Assembly (NCBI GenBank): GCA_963555705.1
Contig: OY743186.1
Location: 36,691,241-36,755,240 of the forward strand
From: Ligustrum vulgare
Lineage: Eukaryota; Streptophyta; Magnoliopsida; Lamiales; Oleaceae
Length of the DNA stretch: 64,000 bases
Direction of reading: 5' to 3'
This document shows positions 38,796 to 50,388 of this stretch, in pieces. Every line of letters starts with the position of its first letter. Position 1 is the stretch's first letter. The translations under genes were made by a program, and so were the position numbers. Under the pieces are notes generated by a model. The model was not told the origin of the DNA. It saw only the letters and a list, made by a program, of their open reading frames with translations, and made no database searches.

Positions 38796-39004
38796 CTGTT
38801 AATTATATCTCAATATATTTATTTTATTTCTGTGAAATTTGAATTGCCATCCTAATATTTACTCTCTATGTAGTAAGCATTAGCTTTTCACATCTCATGT
38901 ATAAGATGAACAGTACGCATAATGTTTTTTTTAAAGTACTAATATTTTTTTAAAAGTAGTTGATGTATTTGATATTGTTAAAGAAAAAATTAAGTTTCAG
39001 TTAG

Positions 39005-39170
39005 GTAATGGATTTTTTTGGAGGTTTTTTTGATTTTTAAACTACACAATTCCTCAAATCAATCTTTAACCCTACATATTTTCTCTCTCCAATTTTTAAC
39101 CATCCATCTACCTAAAAAAAACAAAAAATCAGTTTTTTTTTCCACCTACAGCCGTCGAACAGAGGCTAAA
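39005..39170. mobile_element. Tourist-like MITE, family M2, partial
   Basis: Shares the CACAATTCCTCAAATCA...CATATTTTCTCTCTCCAATTTTTAACCA order with other M2 copies and ends near GAACAGAGGCTAA. The left end is not defined. Confidence 0.5.
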
Positions 39171-39807
39171 ATTGTAAATTGGCTACAATTTATTATAAAT
39201 TAATATTTTATTGAAGATTTTTACTAAATACCTCGAAATATACCCTAGACAATTATTTAAAACGTCAATTTAATGAAAAAATCACCCTTAAATTGTAATA
39301 TATTAAGAAGCAATTTGACATCATAAATATTAGGAAAATTGAAAATTGATTTAAAAAACATGTATGATAAATATTAGGAAAATAGAAAATTGATTTTAGA
39401 ATTTAGGAGCATATGTTTACATTAAAAAAATAAGTTTAAACAAGATTTATGTTTTTATTTTTATTTTTCCAAATGAGTTTTTGAAGTTATTTATTTTATA
39501 TTCTTAATTAAAATATAATTAAAAAATTAAGTTTCTCATATATGAACTAATTAATGATTTTAATAAGAATTTTTTATTGACAAAACAAAAATATATTTTT
39601 AGTAACTAATAATAATAATTATGTTGAATGAAAATATATTAAATATGAAGAGTAATAGCGACCGAAAAATATAACAATTTAAGGATATTATTGACAAAAT
39701 AATAATATTTAAATATATAGCAGATTAATATTATAACTAATATAATTGTATTTAATGAAAATAATTTAAATATTAAAGATAATATTGACCGAAAACGTAA
39801 TAATTTA

Positions 39808-39912
<105 letters not shown>

Positions 39913-40082
39913 TCATTCTCACTTTTAATATATGTAAAAAATAATAATAATAAATAGATATAGATGTAGATATAGTTGTAGATAGACTTTATTACCTTGA
40001 GATGGCATTATGGTATTTATTTACTATATACTTAATAGTCATTTTTAGCCCATGTTTGGGCGTTAAAATTTAGAATAATGTT

Positions 40083-40205
40083 ACAAGTACTCACTCTCCT
40101 ATTTCCTCCTCAGTCCTCACATATAGGGGTGGGGCCACTCTAAAAAAAGTGGTCACACCCCCTCATATATGAGGGGGCAGTATAGGAGGGAGTACTTGTA
40201 GTACA
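40083..40205. repeat. Foldback (inverted-repeat) element of about 120 bp
   Basis: The left arm ACAAGTACTCACTCTCCTAT and right arm ATAGGAGGGAGTACTTGT are complementary with few mismatches. Inner parts (GGGTGGGGCCAC and GTGGTCACACCCCC) pair as well. It can form a long hairpin. A small MITE or foldback element is likely; superfamily unknown. Confidence 0.75.
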
Positions 40206-40219
40206 ACTCTAAAATTTAA

Positions 40220-40383
40220 TTATATAGTGATACTGGGGAGGTCTTTGAAATTCTTAAATTCCATAGGTTCAAGGTTTGAAACTCCTTGGGGATGCGTCCA
40301 CTTGATTTTGGAACAAAACCATTATAAGGGGACAATTCAGTATTGACGGTCCGTAAGACCTCCGGGCTAGAGCCACCGTCAAC
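40220..40383. other. Possible SINE-like or repeat-derived segment
   Basis: Contains GGTTCAAGGTTTGAAACTCC, resembling a Pol III B box, after a GGGGAGGTC stretch. No A box or poly-A end could be fixed, so this is a weak suggestion only. Confidence 0.2.
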
Positions 40384-41039
40384 ATAAGCATATCCAATGG
40401 GATATTGTCCAAGTTTAAAAAGTGTGCCACATCATTGAAATAGACAACGTCTACTTATTTTTTCCTCCAATGTACCCCATGTCATATTGAGTTGGCAAAA
40501 AAAAGTTAAACATTGTCCAACTCCATGTCCAATTCTAGAAGGCATGTTAGACATGCTGACTGTATATATCATCAAGAAATTCAAGCGAATTTTGACTGCT
40601 ATTTTGGGTATTCCACCGCCATGACCGTCATTAATGCTTACTGCCTTCTGACCATAAAAATGGTTTATGTCATTCAACCTATCGACCTCAGCGTAAAACA
40701 TACTCCTTCATTTGATGCTGAAGAACAAGAAAATCAACAAAAATAATTGCAGGAAGCAAAGAAAATATATATTATAGGAGGATTTGATGGTGCAGTAAAA
40801 AAAAAAGAGATTAAAAAAAAAACGAAGAAGACCTGAGATATCAAGGAAAATGATTGAGTTTTATTTTAAACAATATAAATGCCACATAGGCATAATAATT
40901 GAGTTGTAGACATGATGTATTGAAGATCAATTTTTTTCCTCAATGTCTATTTATTAGACACTTATAAGACATCCAATTAATTTATGCCAAATGACACCTA
41001 TTTTTTATCTTAGACAATGTCTCATTGAAGATGCTCTAT
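40384..41039. mobile_element. Non-autonomous DNA element with about 28-bp inverted ends
   Basis: The left end ATAAGCATATCCAATGGGAT continues to TTGTCCAAG. The right end, inverted, reads AGAGCATCTTCAATGAGACA and continues to TTGTCTAAG. GAGCATCTCCAATG-type ends are a common plant DNA-transposon terminal pattern. The interior has no recognisable transposase. The target duplication is unclear. Confidence 0.6.
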
Positions 41040-41189
41040 GTTGGAATGTTGATTCTTAGGAGAATGTTTTCTTAAAATAAGGAAAATTTTCTGATTTACT
41101 TATAATATTACTTTATTAAAGAATATATAATTAAAAATGAAAGTGAGAAAAATATATTTCAATTAAAATGGAATAAAACAGAACTTAAT

Positions 41190-41637
41190 CTAACCTTTTA
41201 TTATACTGAATGAACAAACACTGTCGTTTATCCATCCCTCCCGCCCAACATATACTAACTCTTTTAGAAATGTTTAGTTAAAAATTGCGATTTCCTGTTG
41301 TTATAGTGTGAGATGATGAATCATTCATTTTACTATATCGAACATTTTATTATATTGAATGAACAAACATTGTCGTTTATCCACCTCTCCCGCCCAACAT
41401 ATACTAACTCTTTTCGAAATGTCTAGTTCAAAATTTTGATTTCATGTTGTTATAGTGTGAGATGATCAATCATCCACTTTACTAAATCTAACCTTTTTAT
41501 TATACTAAATGAACAAACATTGTCTTTTATCCACCACTCCTGCCCAACTTATACTAACTCTTCTAGAAATGTCTAGTTCAAAATTGTGATTTCCTGTTGT
41601 TATATTGTGAGATGATCAATTATTCACTTTCCTATCT
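41190..41637. repeat. Three tandem repeats of about 149 bp
   Basis: Units are anchored by TGAACAAACA at 41211, 41360 and 41510, so the period is 149-150. Each unit continues with a TTTATCCA(C/T)C block, CCCAAC(A/T)TATACTAACTC and GTTATAGTGTGAGATGAT. The units differ by scattered substitutions, so the array is not brand-new. No coding potential. Confidence 0.92.
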
Positions 41638-41639
41638 TT

Positions 41640-42144
41640 ATTATACCAAAAATAAAAAATAAAATAAGGGTGACATTGTTAATGTATGGATCAAAAAATT
41701 TAATTTTCAAGGAAAATATCGTAACCATCTAATAAGTAGGCTTTTCCTTCTATAAATAAACACAATTGAAAACATATAGATTCTATGGAATTGATCATTT
41801 GGACCTTTCAAATCGACCTGGAACTTACGAATTAGAATAAGGGCCTGTTTGCTCCAAATGAAAAATGCGACTTTGGAAAAATTTAGAACAAAACGTAAGA
41901 CTCATGTCAGTGGAAAGCAATAAAAATTTGAAAAAAGCCGACAACTTCTCTGTTTGGTCAGAAAGTTGCTGCAGGTTTTTTTAATGGACAAATCTACCCT
42001 CCATTTAACTTATAGCACATGCATACATTTTCAATCAATAGGGTAGAAATGGAAATTTCGTGGGTAGATAGTCTTCGTAGATGTACAATGGATTTAATAT
42101 ATATATTTTTTAAATGGATAATTGCATTCAAATGAAGAGTAGGT
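41640..42144. other. Spacer between the tandem repeat and the LINE 3' end
   Basis: AT-rich with no gene. The lower part (42090-42144) may include the LINE 3'UTR; no clean poly-A tail (T-run on this strand) was found. Confidence 0.35.
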
Positions 42145-45100
42145 TCAGTCCCTAACTGAAAGGCTCAGGAATATGAACCGTGGAATACAATCGTTCCAAA
42201 GTTGATTACAAGTAATAAAAATAGAAAATTGTGCTAGTTTGTAGGCTACCAAATTCCTCTCATGAGGGACAAAGTAACATGAATCATAACTACTACGAAT
42301 TAAGAGATCGCAAATATCACCCAGGATGCCAGCATTCAGGTCACAATTGTCGTGCAAGATGAAGCCTTGAATAACTCGCAGTGCATCACTTTCGATAGCC
42401 TTGATTGGGACCTGTCTCTCAATGGAAAGATTGATGCCTTCTTTAATATCGAAGGCTTCGGCCAACACCGTATCACTGAAGCTGCGAACCCGATGAGCAA
42501 AGGCCGCATGCACCACACTTAACTCATCTCTCAACCATACCCCGAGGCCAAATAACCCATCATCCTTCCTAATTGCAGCATCATTCGCCATGATAAGTCC
42601 ATCCGTTCTCGTGTTAGGGCCTTCCCACCTAGCCTGACTTTTGGCTTCCGTTTTTCTGTTAGCAGAGTCATGTCTTTTTGCATGTTTAAAGTCAGGAATC
42701 ATATCCTCCACATACCAGAATGTAAACTCCGTAGGGCGAGCCTTCCCCCCATGCACCACATCATTCTGAGCTTTCCAAATAAACCAAAGGCCAACACAAG
42801 CAATTTCAAGAACAGCAGCAGGGTGACAAAGTAGAAAACTTACCAGTAGTTTCACAGAATTCAGCGTCCTGGCCGACTTTGTGAAACTCTTTCCAAAATT
42901 CCTAGACACCTAATAGTTTCCAGAATTCCTTTGACCAGGGACAATCGATGAAGATGTGGCTGTTAGATTCATACCCACCACACCTTGGGCAGTTAAGCTC
43001 GGAAGAAATATGCATTAACCGAAGGTTGTCCGATGTTGGAATGACTTTGTTCAGAATTCTCCAAACCAAATGTTTCATTCTTGGAATAATGTCAAGATTC
43101 CATAATTTTCCCCACCAAGAATCTGAGTTCAACCTACCGATGTTTTCCTCCTTTGGCCAAATATCCATGAGCAGGTAATATCTCCCTTTTAGCTGAGTAT
43201 CGACTATCCTTCGAATGGTTCCAGATAAGTTTATCTGGTACATTGGGATTGACTGGGGAAGTGAAAGAATACGGGTAGAGCCTATAGGCCAGAAGGAAGA
43301 TTCAATGAGGTTTGAGTTGCAGCCTCCACTGACAGATTTGAGATCCGCAACCAGATTAAGACCTTGGGTTCGGGGGAAAAGGACTTTGATTGCCAAACCA
43401 TTCTCTAGCCAATAATCTTCAAAAATCCTTACCTGTTTACCATCAACAATTCTCCAGTGGCACCCCTTAGCTAGCACTTCCCGTCCCTAAATTAGGCTCG
43501 ACCAAATATATGACCATCCATTTTTAGCCTCAGCTACAAGAATGTTGCAATTAGGAAAGTACTAATTCTTCAAGACATGTCTAACAAGTGACTCCGAATT
43601 TTGAACGATTCACCACACTTGATTAGCCAGCAGACATTTATTAAACGTGGGAATATCTTGAAACCACATATCGTCATTCTTCTTATTTTTGCACATAATT
43701 CTCCAATCGATCCAATGGAGTTTCTTCTTGTCCACTTTGGTTCCCCACCAAAATCTGGAGAGGATACCCGGAATATCATTACACAGGTTGATAGGAAGCT
43801 TAAATACTCTCATAACATATGTGAGAATGGCTTGCAAGATCGCCTTAAGGATAACTTCTCTACTAGCATTCAAGAACAAGTTATGTTGCCAACTTTGGAC
43901 CCTCTTCCACATTTGATCCTTAATAGAACCAAAGGTTTTCTTTTTGTTTCTCCCAACCATGAATGTGAGGCCCAAATATGTATCATGATGTTTAAGGAGC
44001 AGGAGTCCCAGAATTGCACCAATAGAATTACGTTTCTTCGGATCCACATTATGGCTGAATGCGATACTCATTTTCTGTAAGTTCACTTGTTGGACTGATG
44101 TCGCCCCCATAATGATGGATGATAGCCATTAGTTTCTCCGCATCCTCCTTTACAGCCTTGGAGAACAAAATAGAGTCATTTGCAAAGAACATATGACTAA
44201 TTTGTGGACCTCCACGTTTACACCTCATCCCCATCATCCTCCCCTGGGAAACTGCTGCTTGAATTTGAGCAGAGAATGCTTCAACACATATGATGAAGAG
44301 ATATGGCAACATTGGGCATCCTTGTCTTAGTCCGCGTGAAAGAAGTACTCTACCTTTGATCTGGCCATTGAAGGCAAAATAAATATTTGAGGTTGAGATA
44401 CAGTCCATGATATGTGCGATCCATAAGGAAGGAAAGCCCATTTTCCTCATGACTGCTTCGATGAAACTCTATTCAATCTGATCGTATGCTTTACTCATGT
44501 CAAGCTTAAGGGCCCTGAAGTCTTTGTTGCCATTGTTGCTCCTGCTTAAGGAATGTAAGAGCTCAAAAGCAATTATAACATTATATGTGATAAGACGATC
44601 AGAAAAAAAAGCACTCTAGGAATCTGAAATAAGAAATGGTAATACATTTTTCATTCTACTAGCTAAACATTTCGCAATGATTTTATAAACAACATTGCAC
44701 AAAGAAATAGGACAGAAATCAGAAATGTACTCAGAGGCAAAATTCTTGGGGATGAGTACCACTTTTGTCTAGTTAATTGAACGAACGGAATGGCATTCAT
44801 TGCTGAATTTTAGGCAACCTCCAGAGACATGGTGCTTGAGGAGTTCCCAGTGGGTTTGGAAGAAGAGTGCATGGTACGCATCTGATCCGGGGGCTTTGTG
44901 TGGCCCAATGTTGAACAAAGCTTCCGAGATATCATCCTTGGTAAACAGTTCCAGAAAGGATTGGGCCTCTTCAGCTGATAACTGCTTATGGACATGATGA
45001 ACCCTAGCCTCTAAGATCTCCTCTGATGTTTTAGAGCTCGTGAATAGCATAGAGAAGAACCCCTCAATATGATTCACAAGTTGGCTCTCATCCTCCATCC

Positions 45101-45381
45101 AGCTTCCATCCTCCCCTCTTAAGCAAGTGATGGCATTCTTCTTCATTCTTTCAGTCGCTCTCCTATTAAAAAAATTTGTGTTACGATCCCCTCCCTTCAT
45201 CCAGTCCGCTCCGGCCCTTTGTCTCCAGTAGTTTTCCTCTCTTCTGTTGATGGTAGCAATCTCCTCCTCTACTTCTTTAACTTCGTTCATGACCAGGCTC
45301 GGGTTGTTTGAACTCAGTAGTTGATCTCTCCTGTTCATGCAACCGGCAAGGATTTTCCTTCTACTTCCCAGTTTAGCCTTG
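42145..45381 (-). mobile_element. L1-type LINE, 5'-truncated and mutated
   Basis: The minus-strand order is part of the linker or endonuclease-RT region (45381-44769), reverse transcriptase (about 44760-43570), zf-RVT (43477-42902) and RNase H (42909-42145), as in plant L1-like LINEs with a C-terminal RNase H. The 5' part, including the endonuclease, is cut off by the Ty3 element beginning at 45382. The coding region is broken by several stops and frameshifts. Confidence 0.9.
42145..45381 (-). pseudogene. LINE reverse transcriptase / RNase H polyprotein remnant
   Basis: Recognisable parts: RENYWRQRAGADWMKGGDRN and NIGPHKAPGSD (RT N-terminus); SRGLRQGCPMLPYLFIIC; an FF-A-N-D-S-ILF box where the conserved second position is Asp in active enzymes, so a catalytic Asp appears changed to Asn; the zinc-binding zf-RVT motif with LNCPRCGGYESNSHIFIDCP and WWGKLWNLDIIPRMK; and an RNase H with acidic residues in ANDAA, LAEAFDIKEG and IESDALRV. 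A stop replaces the Trp expected in KAYDxIEW near 44475. This is a dead copy. Confidence 0.88.
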
Positions 45382-47047
45382 TGTTCGCTAAAATCGTATA
45401 ATGCAAGTGCACGGTTCGCGTTCAAGTAGTAAAGTTGACTCGAAAAGTCCGGGTTATCGTACCCACGAGGATTGATTAATTTGTAACTAAACTTATTGAT
45501 TTCATTATAAAAGAAAAGAAAAGTCAAGTAACAAAAATGTTTGGTTGGTGGTGAATTACTAATTAAGTGACATAAATAAGAAACATGGAAATATGAAAAC
45601 TAGTTAACTAAAGCAAATAGAAATCAACATAAAACTTAGAATAAAACTAATTAATCTAAATAATTTAATGAAAACGTGAACTTGATAATTAAAATAATTT
45701 ACATAACATAATACAAAGTGAATTTAGTTTTCATAACTATACTAATTTCTTCTTTTCAAAAATCAATTAGTGGTAGTTAATTAATCAACCACATTACATG
45801 AGAAATTTTAAAATCACCTAGCATGTGTAGTAAATTCTAATTACAACTTAAAATAGTAACAAACATTTAAAAGTTATAAAAACCTAAAACAATATTCATA
45901 ATCATAAACACATAAATATAAATACTCAAAATCTAAAAACTACTTAAAATGCTTAAATAAAATTAATCTAATCAAACATTCCAACACAATAACATTTACC
46001 CATAATAAAACAACAACAACATTTAACAAACCACATAAACATATCAACAATACTCTAGATAAAGATTAAAAACAAGGTAATAAAGAAAATTCCCATTTTA
46101 GTAGTGTTTTGGAATAAATTCTCAAGTATTTCTTTACTTTGAATTAAATTCATATACCATACATTAATATTCTCAACAACTCAACTCATAATGTCATAAA
46201 TGTATCATAAATGCAATGAGTTCATAGATAGAAGGTAAAAACAACAATAATAACAAGCTTGGAAATAGAGAAAACAAGTAAAGCACAATAATTTTTTAAC
46301 TTAAAACATTAAATAACAAGAGTTAAAGAGCAAAAATCAAAAGAAAAATACAAGAAAAATGAAAAGGGGCAAGAAATAAACCTAACCCTTAGCAAAATGA
46401 AGATGAAAACTATTTATATTATCTCCAAAATAATCCAAAAACCCCAAAAAATGCAAGGATTTTTGTATTTCAGCATTCTGGGCCTAATCGGGTCGGCCGG
46501 GTTGACCCGGTCCGGCCCGTACAAAAATTTCTTCTTTTTACTAATTTATAACTGCGCGATCGCGTGGTTCATTTCTGGGGTCAACCTTGGCCTCAGGTCC
46601 GTTTCGAGCCGTGGTTCACGCGCGCGGCTCGGTTCAAACCACGCGTTCGCGTGGCTCAGCTGGAGGGTGATTTTGTAGCTTAGTCCCTTCCGTAATTGAC
46701 ATCAAGTCCTCCATCTTTTAATCTCGAGCAATTTAGTCCCAAGATTTTCATATTTCTTTCAAGTAGGTCCTTCTAAAATTGCACTTTTAGTCCTTCAACT
46801 TTTGAAATCTTGCAATTTGGTCCCTCGTTTAATTGCACAGCTCGTCCAAGACTTCCCGGAAGTGACAAAATGGTTCCCAAACTTGGAATTTCAGCAAAAT
46901 ATTCACTCCTTTTGTGATTCATGGCCTCAAACTTAGACATAAACCTATTTAAACACAAAATATGCATAAATTAGTGGATATTTGCTCAAGATATTCCAAA
47001 ATATGCTAGTTTAAAGGTATAAAAAGTGTATAAAAATGCACTTAACA
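45382..47047 (-). repeat. 3' LTR of the Ty3/gypsy element (1666 bp)
   Basis: Bounded by TGTT and AACA, the usual TG...CA inverted ends. Minus-strand reading starts TGTTAAGTGCATTTTTATAC and ends with an ATACGATTTTAGCGAACA-like terminus. A purine-containing AAGTTTGTGGGTATT precedes it on the minus strand as a polypurine-tract candidate. A GC-rich block at about 46490-46670 contains GCGCGATCGCG palindromes. The second LTR is not in the window, so the boundaries rest on terminal motifs and the join to LINE coding sequence. Confidence 0.75.
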
Positions 47048-48861
47048 AATACCCACAAACTTAAGCTCTTGCTCGTCCCGAACAAGAATATCTACTAACT
47101 CAAAAAGCAAGTAAATGAAGAATCAACAATACTAGATAACTTGAAAAATTCTTACTTGAGTGTAAAATTGCATGATTAATTCACAATTATGTTTTCAAAA
47201 TAATACTACAAAAAGAAGTTGAGCTTATCTCATGTTTAATCGGTGTGTATGTGTGCATAGTCACTTCCAATTGTTACGAAGGTTCAAAGAAACATTGTAG
47301 GAAGAATAAATTTCAAAACAATACTATCCACCCTTAGTGGTCAGTTTCATTCCTTACCCTCTCGTGACATTCATCCTCCCATATTATTTCTTTTCTCTCC
47401 CGAGATGCAATCCTAGAGGTAACTCTCAATTCACAAATTTCTTTTTCCACTAAAGCTTGGTTATGACTTACCGACAATCTCAACAATCTAGATATACAGT
47501 GACTCTCCACTAGATGAGTGTTTCAACATTAAAGTTTATACCAAGTAATTCAAACCCACTATTAATCTAAGCTCTTATGCAAAAACAAATGCATGATTTC
47601 TACAAACTAATGTGATGATTGCTCGTGACTTCCTCGCTCCCTTAAGCTTTCTAATTAACCCATGTAGCGAGCTTTAGGTCAGCAACTCCCCGATTGTTTT
47701 AAGATCAAAGGGTACCAGGTTTCAAAATACCCCTACGGACTTACTAACTCCAGTAAAAAAGGCTACGAAGTGAGATAGACTTATTAAACAAATGCAATGA
47801 TGATGATGTGCTCTTTTTTTTTTCAAAGTGTGTATGTGTATCCTACTCATTAAGCTTTCTAATTGACCCATGTAGCTTTAGGCCGGAGACTCCCAAGTTT
47901 CAAACTTAAGGCACCAAGTTTCAAGATACTCCTACGGGCTTAATTACTCGAGTCAAAAAGGTTACGAGATAGGGCAATGCAATAATAAAAATGAGCTTAG
48001 ATCTCTAGCATTTGGTCATCACTTAGCTTATACTAACGTCAACAACACTCCACACAAATTTATATCAAGCATGCATGGAATCACTACACATCTAGACCAT
48101 ATCCTTTACCTGCTTGACCACCCCCAAACTTGTCTCACAAAGGATCAAGAGATTATTAGCATTGACAAGAAATTGGATAGGTTGATAAAAATTGAAAATA
48201 CAAGCTCACAACCTAATTTTTCTACTTCACGAATTTCTCCAACCTTCAATAGATTCCAAATCTCAACAACAATTAGTTATGACTATTGTGCTAAAGAGAA
48301 CTCAGGATCACTCATAGATAAGCAATTTATAAAAATAGGTACAAGTAGCATATTCAATCATAATTCGTGAATTAATTAGTAATTTCAAACATCAAATCAT
48401 TTTGAGCCGACAAGGCTGTCTAGCATGTCAATATCCAAAACAATATGAGCAAAATCAAACATCACAACATCTTAAGCAGGCAAGGCTATCTAACATGATA
48501 AAGTGAAAAATGAAATCAACACCCCCAAACTTGAATAACACAGTTCTCAATGTGAAAGTAGAAACAACGTGTAAAGAAGAAATGAGGTAGTAAAATTTTC
48601 CTGATTTGATGCTTGTTTGTGATGTTTGAAATTGACTCAAGTTTTCGCCGAACGTAGTTCACCCCCAAACTTGTTGAGGACAATGTCACTTAGGATTTTC
48701 AAAAAAAAATAAAAAAAATTGATACCTACAAAAGTTTGACAATTAATTAAAAAGTAAGTAAAGAAGTGAAGTAAATAATTAAAAGTAAATCAAAAGAGAA
48801 GGAATTTGGGTTGCCTTTCAAAAAGTGCTTGGTTAAAGTCATAAGCTTGACTTTCTGATTT
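47048..48861 (-). other. Spacer of the Ty3 element with internal repeats
   Basis: No intact gene. Two related blocks (about 47640-47810 and 47850-48005) share TTAAGCTTTCTAATT(A/G)ACCCATGTAG, followed by a CCTACGG(A/G)CTTA segment. The motif CACCCCCAAACTTG (CAAGTTTGGGGGTG on the coding strand) occurs at about 48119, 48520 and 48661, like degenerate polypurine tracts. AGGCTGTCTAGCATG and AGGCTATCTAACATG form another pair near 48415 and 48485. Confidence 0.6.
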
Positions 48862-49782
48862 TCATTCGGGAGCATTAAGGAGAAATGATGATTTTTCCTC
48901 CAGGGGTTCCCCTTCCAAGAATAGTTTCAACCTTTGCCCGTTGGCTTTGAAATGTCCCTTATCGGGATGATATAGCTCAATGGGGAAAAATTTTAGAAAT
49001 TGTGAATGGCCCCCACAACGGGATCGAAGCTTTCCAGGGAATAACAGAAGTCGGGAATTGAATAGAAAAACTTGTCGCCCAACTTTGAAATCTCTCTTCA
49101 CATTGTGGTTATCATGGCATTTATTTGTCCTCTCCTTATAAATACAAGCATTTTCATATGAGTTGAGGCGAAACTCATCAAGTTCATTGAGTTGAAGCAA
49201 CTTCTTCTCACCAATTACTTTTGCATTAAAGTTCAATGCCCGTGTAGCCCCAAATGCTCTATGCTGAAGTTCAACGGGGAGATGACATAATTTTTCAAAT
49301 ACAAGACAAAATGGAGACATACCAATAGGAGTCTTGAATGCGGTGCGGTAAGCCCATAATGCATCATCCAGCTTCCTCGACCAATCTTTCGTTGATGTAT
49401 TCACCGTCATCTCAAGAATTCTTTTCAATTCTCGATTTGAAATCTCTACTTGGCCACTTGTTTGGGGATGGTAAGGTGTGGCTACTTAGTGCTTCACTCC
49501 ATACTTTGACAAAAGTGAGTCAATGAGACGATTGCAAAAGTGTTTGCCTCTATTACTAATGATGAGTCGGAGGGTTCCAAATCATGCAAAAATATTCTTT
49601 TAAGAAAATTGACACCACTCGAACATCATTAATAGGCAATGTCACCGCCTCTACTCATTTAGAAACATAGTCCACCGCTACCAAAATGTATTGATTTGAG
49701 AACGAGGATGAAAATGACCCTATGAAATCAATTCCCCAAACATCAAAAATCTCGTCAGAGACGTGAGCTAGGGGAATTGTCA
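48862..49782 (-). pseudogene. Ty3/gypsy integrase, C-terminal part, broken
   Basis: Starting near 49782: an [14 protein letters not shown] run with the first catalytic Asp; [13 protein letters not shown] followed by a stop where Trp is expected; then the [12 protein letters not shown] region; and from 49428 an open frame containing [39 protein letters not shown] and the post-core region to SSFLLNAPE. Two or more stops separate the first part from the long frame. Many changes look like G-to-A on the coding strand, typical of methylated-cytosine decay. Confidence 0.85.
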
Positions 49783-49785
49783 GAT

Positions 49786-50388
49786 CTGAATTTGAGTTTT
49801 GATTTAATATTTTATCTTAGTTGAAGTAATGCTGAATATTATATTCACAAGGGTCCACTTGAAGATGAAAAAACACTCAAGATTTCCAATTTCTCCACTA
49901 CCAAAGAGACACTAAATGCAATAAGATTTGGTAACATAGCCAAATGATCAACAATTAGTCAATACCTAAAGTCTGCAGTTAAATTTTCATACAACCAGAA
50001 AGGCATAATAACAGATAATGTGCAAATGTTCTTTTACTTGCAGAAGAATCATTTCCATAATTTTAAAGGCTCTCTTTAAATAATTACATAGACAACATAT
50101 CCTTCGACAACATTTTCTAAATACATGGTTCCTAAGTCTCTCCAGTATACATTACCTATTTGTAGCCACCCCATCACTTGAACTTTAAAAACTCGTCTTC
50201 GATCTTTTTTTTTGCAACGGCTGAGGGGTAAAACCCAGTTCTTGCTGATACCTTGTTCGCGGTTAAAGTGAAAACTATCTTACATTCTATTAATTAGCAG
50301 TAAGTAATTTCTGGCTTCTCATTTCTGCCAAAATTACAAGATCAGATAGGGTCGACTGGTCGAGTGGTTAGAGTTACAGATTTGTAGA
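49786..50388. other. 3' flank of the GBF gene
   Basis: Presumed 3'UTR of the minus-strand GBF near the stop codon, then unremarkable sequence up to the truncated retroelement. No other gene. Confidence 0.45.

Larger units (their letters stand above)
45382..49785 (-). mobile_element. Ty3/gypsy LTR retrotransposon remnant (3' LTR, spacer, integrase end)
   Basis: Read on the minus strand: integrase from about 49782 to 48862, a long non-coding or degenerate spacer (48861-47048), then the 3' LTR (47047-45382). It is inserted in the LINE. Gag, protease, RT-RNase H and the 5' LTR are absent, so a large deletion reaches the flank of the GBF gene. A long spacer between integrase and 3' LTR fits Athila/Tat-type plant elements. 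Confidence 0.82.

Noticed and set aside
43601..44080. Plus-strand 159-codon frame
   Set aside because: Shadow of the minus-strand LINE reverse transcriptase region; no independent similarity.
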